A stretch of 64,000 bases of DNA from Acridotheres tristis (Eukaryota; Chordata; Aves; Passeriformes; Sturnidae), in contig CM072889.1 of the NCBI GenBank assembly GCA_037013685.1, positions 12,967,976 through 13,031,975 on the forward strand. The letters are read 5' to 3'. A program made the translations under genes and the position numbers. Position 1 is the first letter of the stretch; each line of letters starts with the position of its first letter. Shown in pieces: positions 33,756-48,722 of the stretch. The notes beneath the pieces are model-generated. The model saw only the letters and a list, made by a program, of their open reading frames with translations, was not told where the DNA came from and did no database searches.

Positions 33756-36700
33756 GTGCCGGGCTCGGCGGCTCCGCGCAGCCGGCAGGGCTGACAGCAG
33801 GGGTCAGCACGGCACCGGAGCCATCCCCGGCCGCTGCCGGACCGGCCCCGCCGGTGCAGCTCCCCCTTCTTCAGAGGAAGTAACTAAAAAGAATCAACGT
33901 CTGTTTTCTTTCTAAAGCGAAATCCCCCGGTCGCTTCAGGCCCGATTCGATGATTCCCACCCGTAGGAGAAGCTGCCCTCCAATATAACCACATGTGTTT
34001 CTGCTGCTCCCTGCGGTCTGCGGAATTTCAGCAGGCACGTGTGGATTTGTCCCTTTTCCCCTCTGCATCACCTGTTTGATTGCAAGTCCAAGGCAGACAC
34101 AGCTGTTGCTTTGTGTCCGTCCTAGGACATCCTAGGGCTTCCAGCAACATGGTCAAGGCTAAAACCATCCAAAGGTACTGAGGAGGTGACTCTGCTTGTG
34201 GCTGTTTTCACAAACAGCTTTATTTTATTTACTTCCTTTCCATAAAGAGAACATGTCCATTATGGGAAAGTGTCAGTGAGAACTTTCATCCCCCAGAACA
34301 AATCTTACTTAAGTTACACCAAATTTGATTCACTCTTGTTTATTACGTGTAAGTAAAAAGCCCTCTCCTTCCTTCGCCGTTGCCTCCAGAATTGTGTTGT
34401 CAAGTGAATTGCTGGCAGGAGGCAGACGTGCCTGGATGGAAGATTTTCATGTGGCTGGTGAATCAGCTCAAAAATGTAAAAAGGTGAGCATTAAAACAGG
34501 CTGCCTCCTACTTTAACCCCATTAGAAATCACGAGTTGTTGCAAAGTACCTTAATGCACTCAGGGTGCTCGGGATAAAGGAAAGCCGCAGTTGCTCCCAG
34601 AGGAGCTTCCCTTCTAATTTTAACCATGACACAATCGGCGACAGTGACAAATGGGGGGAGGGAGAAAAGGGGCAAGGGAGGATGAGGGTGACAATAATAA
34701 GATTACACGGTCACTTAGGTTCATTCTGTGCACGTCTTTGTGGCGCTGCTGGTCCATTATGTTTGTGATGGGTGGAGGAATGACTGCAGGAGAGGAAGGG
34801 GTAAAGAGCACAGTGGGAGAAAAGCCAAATTTATTTTTGTGCAATTGACTTTAACCAGCAACGCCTCGCTCATGGGCTGAGGGGAACCCCAAGCAGGTGG
34901 ACACGGGATTGGGAAACTGGATTTTTTTCCCTCCTCCAGTATTGGCTTGGATTGCCAAGATTTATTTCCCAACTCACAGCACTTTATACCTGGGCATACA
35001 GCTGAAAAAAAGGGCTGATCTCAAAGTGCACCAGGTTGTTTTTTATCCTTAAGACGAGTCATTCCCTTCACTAAACAGTTTGCACAGCTCTTTCACCACC
35101 TTGTGCCCTACCACATATCCTGAGCCACAAAAATAGCTGGTGATATAAAAGGTTTTGAAACTCTGGATGGGAAGAGCTGCTTCTGCCATAAATGGCCAAG
35201 CCCCGAGCCAGCCGTGCCGGGCACCCCCTGCCAATACCACCTCTGCCACTCCCTCGCTATCACCATCTCCTCCCGGTGAGGTGTGGCACATCCCGGGTCA
35301 AAGGCCTGATTTAATCTTGCTGCCACTTTCTCCACGGCTCCTGCCAAGGAGAAAGGAGCAGGGCTCAGCCCTCAGTGCTGCCCCAGGAGGGTTTGCCCTT
35401 TCTCAGCAAAACAACCTTCCCAAATGAACATCCGGGCAGGATTCGATTGCTGCCAGAGCAGCTCTGTGCTGTCGATGGACTCAGCTGCTCTGTGCTGTGC
35501 CTGCAGCCAGCAACAATAAAGCAAGCTCTTATTAAATTAACCTGCTAAGACACAGATCCTGCAGGGATGTTCAGGGAACAGACAGATGGCACAAGCAAGG
35601 GCCAGGAATAATTGCAAACCCCATCTCACCAATGTGAGAGATGAATCCTGCCCGATGCTGTGCTCAGCAGGGAGGCAGGACTGGGAGCAATACCCCAGGA
35701 GGTGACAAAGGAGTATCTCCAAGTCATGGATGGAGTGAGGAGTGTGGATCATGTCCTGTGGATGCCAGGGTGGGACTGCACCGCCCCCCAGCAGCCAAAG
35801 CCTCCCCACTGCAGCCACAGTGCGGATGCTGTGCGGCTGCCACCTCCTCTTGTGGGCTGTCCCCGCTGCCATCATTGATCGGCTCTGACTCCCTGTGTCT
35901 TCCCGAGCTACAAACCAGGCTTTCCTCTGCCAGGGAGCCTGCAGCAGGCTGCTGAGCCAGGGCAGCAGGGATAGCCCAGATTTCACCTCAGTTACCATCT
36001 AGCTGGGGACATCGTTTGCGTAAATACATGCAAAACCAGCTTAAGACCCAGTGTCATTTCTTCTTTGCCTCTTCCAGAGGTTTTGCTAATCCACTTACTG
36101 TGCCTTATGGTGTTCAGAATGGAAGCTGCAGGGTAGGGACCAGCTCCTCAAGGCTCAAATGGCTACTGGAGCACTGGGGGCTGCTCTCACATGCAGCTCA
36201 TTCAAGGAGGTTGTGTCACACCAGTCATGTAAGTGCAATGACAGCTTATGATCTCAGCCGTGTCAGGTTCCAGTGAAATGTGTCTTATGGATTGGAGTGT
36301 CCACCTGGCCCAGACTCCTGATTCTGGGGCTGTTTTAGAACCTGCAGAGATACCCTTTTTTTTTGCCAATTTTTCCTGCCAATATAGAGATGACTCAGAG
36401 ACAAATCCTGAGGACGTTTCTCAGAAAGTTCTGATTTTCTGCCATCCTTCAGCTTTTAGCCATTACTTAAGTAGCAACAAAAGCATGATGGTGCTTCAGA
36501 AGAGGTAAAAGACATTTTCCAAAGCAATTACCGATTCTGAAGCAAAAGTAGGACTGCACTGAAATATAATTGATACAACAAGGAGGCTATTGGGATTTCT
36601 GGGAGAATCATGTGTCTTTGGCTTGCAGACATAGCACCAGATCACCAGCCATTTAGAAGAGCTTGGCCCAGGAGCTGAGCAGCACCACAGGAGAAGATGC

Positions 36701-39700
36701 CCTTGCTACACTCACTGCCTGCAGCCCCTCACCTCCCCACCAGCCCTCTGTCCTGGTTATCCCCTCTGATGCTGCATCTCCTTCCTGCAGGATCAGCATC
36801 CCAGTGGTCTCTGGGTCTCCGGGTGGGCATGAGTCACTGCTCCGTGTGAGCAAGCAGGTGCTGGTGGAGCCAGAAATGTGGTTTCACGGGTCATTCCTCT
36901 TCCTATTTTCTCCAGACGCCGAGCTCTCTCCTCATTGCCCTTCACAGTCCAAGCTGCTGTAATCCTTTCTGCAGTGCCCGGGAAGCGCCTCCAGCTATTG
37001 CTCACTGGGTCTGTGCTGGGCTCACAGCGAGCTGCAGCTCCATGGCTCTCAAAGAGACCTGTCCTCCACACACCCGACATGATACCAGCACAGCACCCTC
37101 TCCTTGGGTAACACCTTCCACAGATTTCTGCAAAGCTGAGGGGATGGGGCTGTCCTCAGATTTGCCTTTGTTAAATCACCAACACATGAGACAGCCTCTT
37201 CATAGAAATACATATACATACATACTTTACAGTTTTCACCAACAGTAGAGTAAAACTGAAAATACAGCTCCTTAAGGCTAAAAAGCCAGAAGGCAACAGT
37301 GAATACATAAACCAAACCTGTTGCTTTAAACTCCAAATGAAAAGAAAGGAGGGGGAGGAGGTAAATAATCTGTCAAGATATATTTTTAAGATTTGTAAAA
37401 ATAAAGCAATTTTAAACTGATGTCTTACAGAAAGGTTCCCATTTGCTTTTAGAATTCCACGTGTTTTCCTTTTTTTATCATATTCCTGCAGCATTTGCAA
37501 TTCAAATGCTACAGAAATGTGTAACCTTGCTCATGAAATTTGCTGGCCAAATGAAGCAGCCAACAATTAATTAGAGTGAACCCCCCTGCTTTACTCCCAT
37601 TGTTGAAAACAAGAGAGAGAAGATGTAAAATTCAACCCAAATGGGGTATTGAGAAAATACTTTAATGTGATGTTGATATTAATAAGCAAAACCATTTCTT
37701 TCCTCCCTCTTTTTTAGTAAATTGCTTTTCACTTGACAATTTCCTCACAGCAAAGTGACAAGTATTATTCCGAGTCGTTAATTCCTCCATGCAGGCTCTG
37801 GCGCTGAGCTCATTAAAGCGTGCTGAGTCCCGGGGCGGGCTCTGCCAGCCTGTGCTGTGACCTGAGACCAGAACAGCCACTGCCTTGTCCTGTCCCCAGC
37901 CCTGGGACACGCGCTGTCACCGAGAAGCCGAGCACCTTGTCTTCGTGGCAGGGCCTCAGTGCCTTGGGTGGGTGACAGAGGGACATTTCTGGTGGAAATG
38001 GAATACTGGTGGCCCATTCCTGGAGCATCACTCCTGGCTGGCATGAGATGCACAATATCTGAGTTCTGGCAGCAGTCATGGCATGTGGGAGATACGCTAC
38101 CAGGTGGGCAATGCCACTGTCACCAAATGCTGCAGGGTGGCACATCTTACTTGATTTAGAATCATGGAATATCGAATCAGATATCACAGACCATCTTCCT
38201 GGCATGGCCCTGATCTCCATGCTGATGACACTCACTTTCCCATCCATCCCTTTCCCCAGCCACAGCTGAGGATGTGCAAACACAGCAGAGAGTCCCTGTG
38301 CCTGGCACATGTCTCCAAATGGCCACTCTGCAGGTGCCTCTGATGAGGGCAGAGGCATGTCCTGGATGAGATGCTTCCAGAGGAGATCAGCCTGAGGCAG
38401 AGGGCAAGGCTGTCTGTAGCAGTGCAGTGGCAGAGCCACGGGCAGTGGGAGCCAGGCAGAGCTTCTCCCCAAGCTGCCTTTGCCAACAGCCAACAAACCG
38501 TCTGCAGAGCAGGAACACGGCGAGCTCATTATGAGACACTTGATCAGCTTCCCTGTCAAGGGAGGCTGATGGGACAAAGCTGTGTGTCCTCCACACTAGA
38601 GCCTGTCAGCTCTCCTGGAAAGGACACCTGGCTGCTTGGAGACGATCCAGGTACCAGCAAGGGTCTTCATAACACCCCGGAGAGCTGCAGCCTGGATGAC
38701 ATGTGGCATCCATCATCGTTATCCAAGGGAGCCAAACCAGCAGAACTCAGAGGCTGACTGCTCCTGGAGCCTGGGAACCAAGGAGTTAAAGTGCTTGGCC
38801 AGGGAAGGTCCTGGGAGGAGAAAAGCACCGAAACTGCTTAATTAGAGTATTCAAATTAGATGGGGTTGTAAAGCAGTTAATTTCTCAACTTGAAAAAAAC
38901 CAAAATTAATATTTGCCAGCCAGGATCAGAAGCAGTGGGAGCCATCGACAGCTTTGCTGGGGCTCCTCATGCTGGGGAGGACTCCAGAGGTCTCTGCTAT
39001 AATTACCTGCAGTCTTTAGTATTTTGTTCTGCAGTTTATGAACTTGCCTGAGCATTTTGTGGATAAAAGCTGGTAATCCAAACCCCAGCTGTACTTCTGC
39101 TTAAAGAAGCAAAGGGCTGCTGTCTGGCATGGCAGTGTAACACTTCAGTGTTTCAAAGAATTTCCTAATTTGCACAGTCTGGAGAGGATTAAACCAATGG
39201 CTGGTGTTCCCTCCCAGCCTCCAGGACAGGCAACCATATCCCATCCCTGCACAGATGGACTAACAAACAGCCCTGCATGGACCAGCCACCACTCACACTG
39301 AGGACTCACTGCCTCATTGATCCATCGCCTCATTGATCCACAGCCACGGACGCCTCACTGTCAGCAGCCCCTGAGCAAATCCAGCCATGCCAGTGCCAGG
39401 GAGAGGATGCTCTTGCTCTTCCCTCTGCCTTATGCCACAGCAGACCTGGAGACAGCTCCAGTGTGGGGATGTGGACTTGGGATGCTGTGGGGACAGTGCC
39501 AGGTCTCACCCCTAGGATAGTCTTTATCTATAGGCTGACAGCTCTCCTTGCTCTGGTCCATCTGCTTCACCCCTCTGGTTTTTCTCATCTGCTTTTATGC
39601 AGTTCTAATCTTTTCTGTAGCATTTAATCCCATGCCAAATTCTTTCCCATCCTTTTAAAATTCTGTAATTCTCTTATATTTTTCCTTGTCTGTATAATTG

Positions 39701-42700
39701 AGAACCATCTTGAATCCCTTTGTGTTCAGTCTTCATACCTTGTGCCACCAATATGTTCCAATCACTTAAACATGAGATCTTTGCATATTATTCCTGTGGA
39801 GACCAATTTTTGCATGTTCCCTAGAAAGAAAGTCATCCTCCATTAGCAAGTGCTTTGTGGTGAATGAGAGGGGATGTCACAGCAGGAGCAGAGGCAGCAG
39901 TGGAGGGTCCCACCCTGCACTGTGCCTCAGAGTGAAACTGATGTCTGGGAAGAGCTGGGATTTCTCCCCAGAATATCTTTGCTCTTCAATGGCTGTGAGT
40001 GAAAGGCTTTGACACCCTCCATCAGCACAGCGTCAGGTGAGGGTTGGCACACATTTTCTGTAACCCTCTCTCTGGCAATGCAGCTGCCAGTGCCTCTGGT
40101 GTCACCCACCAAGTCTCAGCACAATGGGAAGGGAAGGAAAAAAGCCACTTCCCCCTGCACAGACACACTGCACTAAGAGCAGAGAAAATTGATCTCTGGC
40201 TGCTGAGCCTCTCTAGCACTTTGTGTTGCTGAAAGGAATAATCAAGCCTGGCCCTGGAGAAGGCAAAGACAGAAAGGAAATAAAAGCTTTCCTTGTCTAA
40301 TGATTTCTGTCTGGGGCTGGGACTCTCCCTGGGGATCCCAGTGGTGGTTTTGGGAGAGGCACTGGGGCTGCTTTTGCTGTGGGGCGTGGTTCAGCAGCAG
40401 ATCCACAACAATCCCACAAAACTTTGCTTTTCTTGCTCACTCAGCAGGTCTGAGGGAAAGGCGAAGATGCTGCTGGGGCTCCCAGCTGAGCCCCCAACAA
40501 GGGGCCTGCCACATGCACTTATACTGGGCTTGCCCAGGGATGTCACTTGAGCCACAGCACAACGTCTGTCCTTTGTGTAGCAGTCATGGGCTGATGCAGA
40601 AGCCTGGCTTTCTCAAGGTTGAGGCCCTCACACAGCTGCAGGGGTTGTAGTTTGGGGACAAGGATCAAAGTGCTGAAGTGCCACTCATGGAGCTAAGCAG
40701 GGAGAGAAGGCTCCTCACTTGCCCACAAGCCAAGGGTTGAGCTTTGCCCTCCACAAGAGCGTGGGCCATTTGCCACAACCCATCACCAGCAACTCAGAAT
40801 CTGAATCTAGTACTCAGTTGCCCCAACAGTTACCAGATTAAAAGAAAAATCCACACTGAAAGGGGAGTCCAGAGACTCCTCAGCAGCACACCCTGAGCTG
40901 GCCCAGCCCCAGCTTTAGCTACTTACAGTCCAGGGGACACACATTTCCACAGGCAGCCTCCTCAGCCCCATCCTTGCCAAGCTGTCCAAGAGCCAGGGGT
41001 AGAGCTGTGGCAGTGTCAGACACCTGTGAGCAGGGGTGTGGGGGGACCATCACATCCCCACACTGGTCCAGGGAAGCTGATTGTCACTTCAGCCCCCGGT
41101 CAGCACTGCCAGAGGGATGCTCTATCATTTGGTGGCCTGTGGAAGATGCAGGTTGGTGAGGATGCAGGTGGGGAGAGGCAGAGGAGGAGGAGGTAGCAGA
41201 TCTCTCCCAGCTTCTGCTCTGCAGCCCTGTGCCAGGACGGGCCAGGCTGGCTGGCTGGTGGGCGTTCGTGACTCATGATCCCTGATCGCCATCCATGACA
41301 CATTTACTGCCAGCAGGACGGGCCTCCCGCCAGCACAGCAGCCCTGGAGCCTCACGGGAGGGTGGCTGGGCTTTGCCAGCAGCTGTGCTGATGCAGATGG
41401 GTGGGGAGGTCACCAGCTGCAGCCTTGGGATGCACAGCCTGATGAACCCCCCAGGCTGGGTGGGTAATGGGGGCAGAGCAGGACCCTCTGTCTCCATGTT
41501 CAGTGTGGGAGCACGGGGGCAGAGATGGGACCTGGCCAGGGACAAGCATAGCAGACCTTGGAGCCAGCCCAGCTCCCTCACCTCCCACAGCACCCTCCCT
41601 GCCTGCCCAGAGCTGGCTCCCAGCAGCGGGCCCACAGTGACAAATGCCTTTAAAACATTCTTTATTAAGTGAGAAATCTCACTGCACTCCCTACGCCAAG
41701 CCCTAATACAGCACAGACCTAAATACAGCACTAATGCAAAAGCTTAAAGGATTTCCCATAATTGAGCAAAGCTGGCAGAGGAGTGAGAGCCTGAGGGGGG
41801 AACAGCAGCCCACCTCCCTCCTCAGCATGGGCTACCCTCAGTCTAACCCCACTGGTCCAAATGCGGCCACAGCCCCCACCTTCACACTGTTCAGTGTAGG
41901 AAATCAGAATCTTCCAAGACCTCCTCCTCCTCAGCTCAGAGCCCCAAGTTGCCCTCATTACCCTCCCTAAAATCCCCCTGATTTATGCAATAGCACAAGT
42001 AGCATCATGATGTGTGACCTGTGCATCACTCCTCCTCCTGCTGCCAGCACTGCCTGTCCCAAACCTCGCTGAGGGTCACAAGAGGGCCAGGGCAGCAGGA
42101 CTGGGCACATCCAGCTTGCAAAGCACAAGGGATGCTCCAGGCAGGGGAGCTGCTGAGCCAGCACCTGCTGCTCCTGCACTCCCCAACATCATGGGGTGTG
42201 GGTGGCCACCAGCACCCTGAACCCCAGAGAATACACGGTCTTACCTTTGTATTTCCTTTGCCTTGGCACAGCCACACATGGCCCTGAGAACAGTGATGGG
42301 ACCATCCTGTGTCTCCTTACTAGCATGGCAGAGCGTGACCCTCGGGCAGGTTCACCCCACAGGGTAAGTGGCTGATGGCTTTGATTCAGGCTTCTGTGGG
42401 GGAGAGCAAAACACATTTTCTTCAATGAGAGTTTTCCAGAAGCTTTACAAAGCACAAGCACCTTTGCTTTCGTGCAGCCACATGCAGCCCAAAACACCCC
42501 CAGCAGCCCTCGATGTGATCACCAGGAGCTGTTCACCCTGCCAGACATTCAGGTACCACTGTGCTGCGGGTGTGGGGGCAAAACTGAGGGCAGGCAGGGC
42601 TGTGGGGCAGGTGAGGCCACAGCCACAAAGGCCTCACAGCCATGGGGAGCACAGAACATGCAGGAACTGCAGCAGAAGCACTGCCAGGGAGGTGGGCTGA

Positions 42701-45500
42701 GCGTTGGTGCTGGGAAGCATTAAAGCAGAAGCCACATCGATTACAGACACAGGCTCTGAGCACACGGTGGCTGCAGAGGGAGGGAGGCAGCAGCTCCCCT
42801 GGGAAGGCTCTGATAACATTTGTGAGCAAATAATTTACATGAACCATGGAGCAGAGCAGAAATACCTCTGTGGAGCCCAGCTGTGGCTGTGAAGAGAAAA
42901 ATGGTGCAGCAGCACCGTACCAGGACCTCCTTCCTGGCAGCAGGGATCTTCCTCAGGCAGGTGGTGAGGTGTCACAGTGCCATCCCCTCAGGGCTGGATT
43001 TACACTTTCAGATCCAGGGGAAGGGCAGTGGGAGCAGTGGGGCAGATGCCAGGGCACATGCCTGCTAAACAGACTGGCAGAGCCACCCTGGAAAGGCAAA
43101 ACGAGGAGGGAAGGGCAAAGCAAACATCTTCCAACTGAGCCAGGCCTTGCTGGGACCCCCATCAGAGCTGGCTTGCCGAGTGCCTGCTCCTCCAAGCCTC
43201 TCCCCATGGCCTTCAGGCTGTGGCTTTTTCTGTCTCCCTGTCCACAGACATCTCAGAGGCCTCCCCACTGTTGGCATGTGCTGCCATCTCAGAGATGTAC
43301 TCGAGGCACCTGGGCTGGAGGAGGCACCTGAGTCCATCGTGTGCAGTAACAGCTCGGAGAACAAGTGAGAGGGTACAGACTGTTCCTCACACTGCCCTGC
43401 ATGACCCCTGCTGGGGAGAAGTTAAGGGCTGCTTGTGTTGGAGAGCATATTTCAGATGCACAACTCATTGGGGTAAGCCAAACATCTCTCCATTCTCTTA
43501 TTTCTCGTAATAAATAGATCAAATCAATCTATTTATCCAGCACTAAGACCAGAATTAACAAAAAGTGGCTTTGGACCATCTGAATATGGAACAAGTCTTG
43601 AAAAATTGAATTTTTCCCATGTTTCCCACTGAAGCTTCAACAGCCAAAGAGCTAAAAGATTTTTGTATTAAACTTGACTTTCCTGTACAAACAAGCCCCA
43701 ATAAGAAAGCAGATGGGTCAGGTGCTGTAAGATTTCAAAATGACATATGCTGTAAATACAGCACCATGAATAATTTTGCTCAGATCCTTTAACCCAACTC
43801 CATCTATAAAGCAGTTTACAGCAACTTCTCCTGTAACTTCTGCAAATGGGCCCTAGGTAAAAATCCCACATCCCTGGCCCAAGGATGCTGTTTGGCTTTG
43901 AAATACAATTTAAAGTCTCTTGTTGATGGACTACTCTCGGTTTTCAGTGCTAGTGGGACTCCCACCCCCAACTCCTCCATGGGAGAGGCTTCTGAGCAGA
44001 GCCAAGGCCCGGCCCATCCCACATCTCCAAGGAATGCATCACCTGAAAGCCCCTGTCTCCATCCTGCAGGGAAAGAAAGCCAGATCAAAGCTAGCAATAA
44101 AAATTATGAGTAACCATTCAGGAAGGATCCCATGCTTCCACATCAACTGCCTAGAAAAGTTTAAGTTCCACTTTTTTTTTGATCGAAGAAACAATTCAGA
44201 CATTTAACTGTGCCATCAGATGAGGCAGGAGTCATTTATAGAAGAAAACTCTAAGTGGCCTTGACACACAAATAGAGTCAATTAACCTGCAAGGAGAAGT
44301 CAGGGGAACAGGCTGATGAAAATGCAGCAGTTACATAATTTGTCCTGGGCTCAGTCTGTCTGTTCTCAAAGTCAGCAGCTTGTCCTACTGGGGATGAGGG
44401 GCAGTGTCTGCCCAGCCTCCTCTGGCAGTGCCTCCTCACCACTGCACCCACATCTCCTGAAACACATTCTAAATTCCTAATCCCTCCCTTCAGTCACATT
44501 CCTAAACTCCTTTGGGAAAACAGCCAAGGATCCCTCCCCTGCTGCGAGGAGAGTCCCCCGCTGGCACCAAACTCCTCTGGCTCCCCCACCCAGGCTCACC
44601 CGCCACTCCAGTGTCCTGTCACGGCCACTGTCACCTCAGTGTGAGGTGCCAAGGCTGCAGTGACACTCACACATCACCAGGGCAGTTACTCACATCCTAC
44701 TCACATCCTCGGGGCTCCAACGTTGTCCATGTGCCACCCAGGAGCCGAGTGACGCTGTGGCCTGGGACAGCCACGTCCCCTGGCTCGGCGCCTCCAGCTT
44801 AAAGCCTCGATGGAGCAGGTGGTGACCGCAGGGCAGTCTAAGGGTCAAAGCCCCTGTGACGCGATGCTGCTGCTAAGAAGGTGCTGACCAAGGTGGCCTC
44901 ACCGGTGAGCAGCTTCCTTACATCCAAATCTACGCAATGTTACAGAAAGGACAAACAAGCTCATCAAGAAGCAATTTCCCCTTGCAGCAGCCTAGACCCA
45001 ACTCAGACGGTGGCTCCAGACCATGGTGAGAGGCAGACCCGGCTTGTGCTGGCCAGAGGTGTGAGCCTGGCCAGGCAGCCCGGGATGAGCTGGAAGAGAG
45101 CTGGGGAATCCAGGCTGCTGCCAAAGGGGAGCTCACTGTTGTGGTGTTGCACTGGGACATTCACAACAGTATCTGACATGAATGCTGAAAGAGAAAAATT
45201 AATACACACGCCACTGTTCTACAAAAGCTGCAGGCCTTTGAATGGGAGTTGATTGATTCTTCATGGTTATCCTCAAATGCACAGCTCTGATCTCCTCTCT
45301 AATCGCATCACAGACAGGGTCAGAAAGGAAGCATGGAAAAATACAAGCCAAGCAGCCCACATCACATGTGTCTCCAAAGGTCTAAGGTACGAGAGAAACC
45401 AAAAGGCAGCATCTGGAAAGTTTTACTTTTTATTTTTCTAAAATACAAATGTCTGTCTTGTGTTAGTAACTTTAATACGATAGGCCGAATGCATCCAGTA
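33756..45500. other. RAP2C-MBNL3 intergenic region
   Basis: About 12 kb upstream of RAP2C and beyond the MBNL3 3' end. No coding exon, RNA gene or mobile element could be recognised on either strand. Several open frames of 80-160 codons occur on both strands in GC-rich parts (35.5-36, 41.3-43.4 kb), but they overlap each other, lack splice context and match no known family. Long non-coding RNAs cannot be excluded. Confidence 0.55.
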
Positions 45501-45733
45501 AAAAGGAGGCACTGGCTACAGAATTCAAAATACTGAAGATATTTTCTGGAAAGAAATTTATTCTGTTGATCTACACTTCAGATATAACATTGATTCAAAT
45601 TCATTGGTTATTATTTTTACATCAGAATCTTTGAAGTTTGGGACTAATAAACTGGAACTTGAAAAGTTTTTAAAGTAAACTATTAATGTGTAGATATGGA
45701 TCCATAAAAAACATAACCAAGAATTTTATACAC

Positions 45734-45739
45734 TTTATT
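45734..45739 (-). terminator. MBNL3: Candidate distal MBNL3 polyadenylation signal
   Basis: AATAAA on the minus strand, with a GT- and T-rich stretch about 20-35 bases downstream. It marks the change from AT-rich UTR-like sequence to ordinary intergenic sequence. Confidence 0.45.
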
Positions 45740-47170
45740 AAAAGATCAAAAAATAAACAATAACAATATAGAAGTAACATACTAAAATGAGTAGCATTAT
45801 GCACATTTCTAAAGCACGTACAAGCACTACAGCAATATAATGTGGCAAAAAGAAACATAAATTCAAAGCGTACACCCTGTTGGTAGCAGTTGAGGGAATG
45901 AACTATCCTGTTATGGAACTGAAATACTGCATTAACCTATGCCTGTCTGGATCCAATGATATTTTAATTTCTTACAATTCCACAGGGCTAAGTGTAGTCA
46001 TTTGTATATATTTTCTAAACTATTCCATTAAATTGATATCTAATGTTTCCCTTACTTTGTTTTACCAGAAATGCCTATGAAAAGAAGAATGTGCTTCAAA
46101 GATCTACTTTACACAGTACAGTATAAATGTTTTTATATATTTAAATTAAAAATTGACAATTTAGGAGAACATTCTCTCTTTGATTTTAGTGATTGCCTAA
46201 AATACAATTCTCTATTTATAAAAAAAAAAATAGTGATCTGTTGTCAGGTGATGTAATAAAGGGTGAGGAGTTGGTTCATTTTCATGATCTAAAAAAAAAA
46301 AAATTAAAACAAAGCTAATTGGAAAGAAAAAAAAAATCCCATAATCCAATCTAAGAATGGTCTTATCATCCCCTCATCTGCTAGGATACAAAAGCCATGG
46401 CAACAAAATCATTTGGCTTCCACCACTATCAAATAGCATCTGTGTACAGTAATAAAGAACTGGAACCTTGTAATTCGGTGTCAGGTAATTCTCTCTGTTG
46501 TGTGTTTGGAAAAATAACTTCATTTTATTTAACAGTTGTGTTATTTTGCATGTTTAAATATCTCCTTTGAGAGTCATATAGAGTTATTTTTGATGATAGA
46601 GTATGTCAGTAAAGATCACTAGCAAAGATTTTAGCAGTGTTGTCATGATCATGCTCATACCCCAACAAAATTTGACCAGCTATGATTCATTTCACATAGT
46701 GCAAAATATTTTTCTCTCATAATCCTAGAAATGAGAAAGAGCTTGATTATAGAATCTGATTATGGTGAAGGGAAGCCGTAATCGTATGGTGGTTTGAACT
46801 AGCTGATTATTTCGTATTAAAATCTAGGTTATTATATAACACCACAGAGAGAAGCAACATCTGATTTTCCCTCATTTTAAAGACCCTGGGGCAGCTCCAA
46901 TTCAGCAAAGCACCACTTGCACACCCTGTGGTGCAGAGTGGGCTGGCTGGGCACACACACTGGCGTTGCCAGGACTCGGGAATGCTGGCCAAGGAACAGG
47001 TCTTGGGCTTGGCAGCACCCGCTCAGCCCCCAGCAAAGGGTGACAGTGACATCAGATGCCACCCGCCACCAGTTCTGCTCTGGGGGACTTGACTCACTGC
47101 TTGAGTCAGGACCAGGCTCATGGCAAAATCAGCTACTTTTCTGAAGCAAAACTGGGGCTTGGGTTTTGTA

Positions 47171-47187
47171 AAAAAAAAAAAAAAAAA
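47171..47187. repeat. A-run (about 17)
   Basis: A homopolymer tract that is T-rich on the MBNL3 transcript strand. Confidence 0.8.
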
Positions 47188-48722
47188 GAGAGAACTTAAA
47201 AAAAAATCCAACAAAAACTGAAACTTGTTCCAATCAAAAATAAATGGGTCAACACAGGCGCTTCAGCTGCTCCAAAATCCCCCAGCACTGCAGAGCCCCA
47301 GCAGTACCAACACAAACAGGAATAAGAGGCTGCTCGCTGAGGGGCCACAGCTTTGTTCTCCTTTGGTGGCAACTCAGAGGGGCTTGTTAGCCCCTGCCAC
47401 CAGCCTCCACCTCCCTGTCCCAGCAAGCACCCGCAGCACCACCATGCGCCTCTCAGATAAACCCCACGGCTGTCACACAGCAGAAAGAACTGGACCCAGA
47501 CAATCCTAACCCATCCCTGCAGCTCACCATCTCTTTCCATCTTGTTACCTTACCCCAAAAGGTTAAGGGAAAAAAAAAAAATCAAGAAGTTTTGACCTTT
47601 CAAATTCGCTCTGGGATTTAAAACACCACAATGACAGTCACCTCCCACAGATAAACACTTCCAGACAGAAATAGGATTAGGTGCTAGGAAAAATGTGTAT
47701 GTGCTGCCATGGACCTACCAGTCCTAATAGGATTCTCCGAGAACACAACCTATCAGAAACATGACCTGGGGTGGGTTTGAAAATGTAGGCTGATTAAAAA
47801 AAGTAATTTGAATCTTTGCTAGTGACCTTACTAATTAATTCCACACCGTTTCCCATTCTCTGTGCTGCAGGTTGGAGCTGACCTGTTATCAGTCTGCTGT
47901 ATAATAAGCTATGGCAAACTACAAAGCTTTTACAACAGCAAAGCAACATCATGCTTTCAGATAAGTTTTATAGCAAAAAACTCCTCCTTTTCAAAGCCTT
48001 AGTAATACCTATCTCTTTTACAAACTTTTCCTGTATTATTACAGACTTTTTATATTCAAAATAAGTTCCAAGGATTTCTTTCGTGGACTATGTACATAAG
48101 TGCAAAAAAGGTGTGTCTCACACATTCGTACACTAACTGAATCAGTTTAACTGCAGCATATTTGTATCTTCAACACTGTTACGGGGTCATTCCACAATAT
48201 TTTTTTTCTTATGTACAGTTTTTGCTAATATAAATTAGTATTAAAATAGTTATATGCGCAATCATTTAGCCCTGATCGTAACATAATCGTGTGAGTGTTC
48301 AATTTCTGGAGAAAAGAAAATTGCAGGCAAAGCTACAGTACTGAAACTGATTAATTCTGAATTCCCACCGTGTGAATGGATGTGAAATGAAAGCAAGACC
48401 GGTCACTATGTTGTAAATACAGGCTGCTGTGTTTCCGAAGTGAAAATACTGTGGAATAACCCTTGCCACACAACAATTTCTACAAGCTATAAAACCTGAC
48501 TCTAAATCCATGTGTTGTAAACTTCTTGACTGAAAAAGTGACCTTAAAGACACAAATTCAGCGTTCACATGGGACTTTGGGATTTTAAAAATATTCAATC
48601 ATATCTTTATCTGACAGTATCGAACTGTACCTTTAACAAGCTCATACTGTTACACATCACTTTTAATTTACATGTGAAAATTTCACAAATAATGTATACA
48701 AAGGTAGCCATGTTGTAGTTTT

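Noticed and set aside
35537..35998. 153-codon minus-strand open frame in the intergenic region
   Set aside because: No family similarity is recognisable and a competing plus-strand frame overlaps it.
38155..38220. Sequence resembling the start of a reversed CR1 tail (GAATCATGGAATATCGAATC)
   Set aside because: Only the first 15-20 bases resemble CR1. The body that should follow is absent.
39310..39342. Short direct duplication (CCTCATTGATCCA twice)
   Set aside because: A single small duplication with no further structure.
42846..43331. 161-codon plus-strand open frame
   Set aside because: Its composition is that of GC-rich intergenic sequence, with no motif and no splice context.
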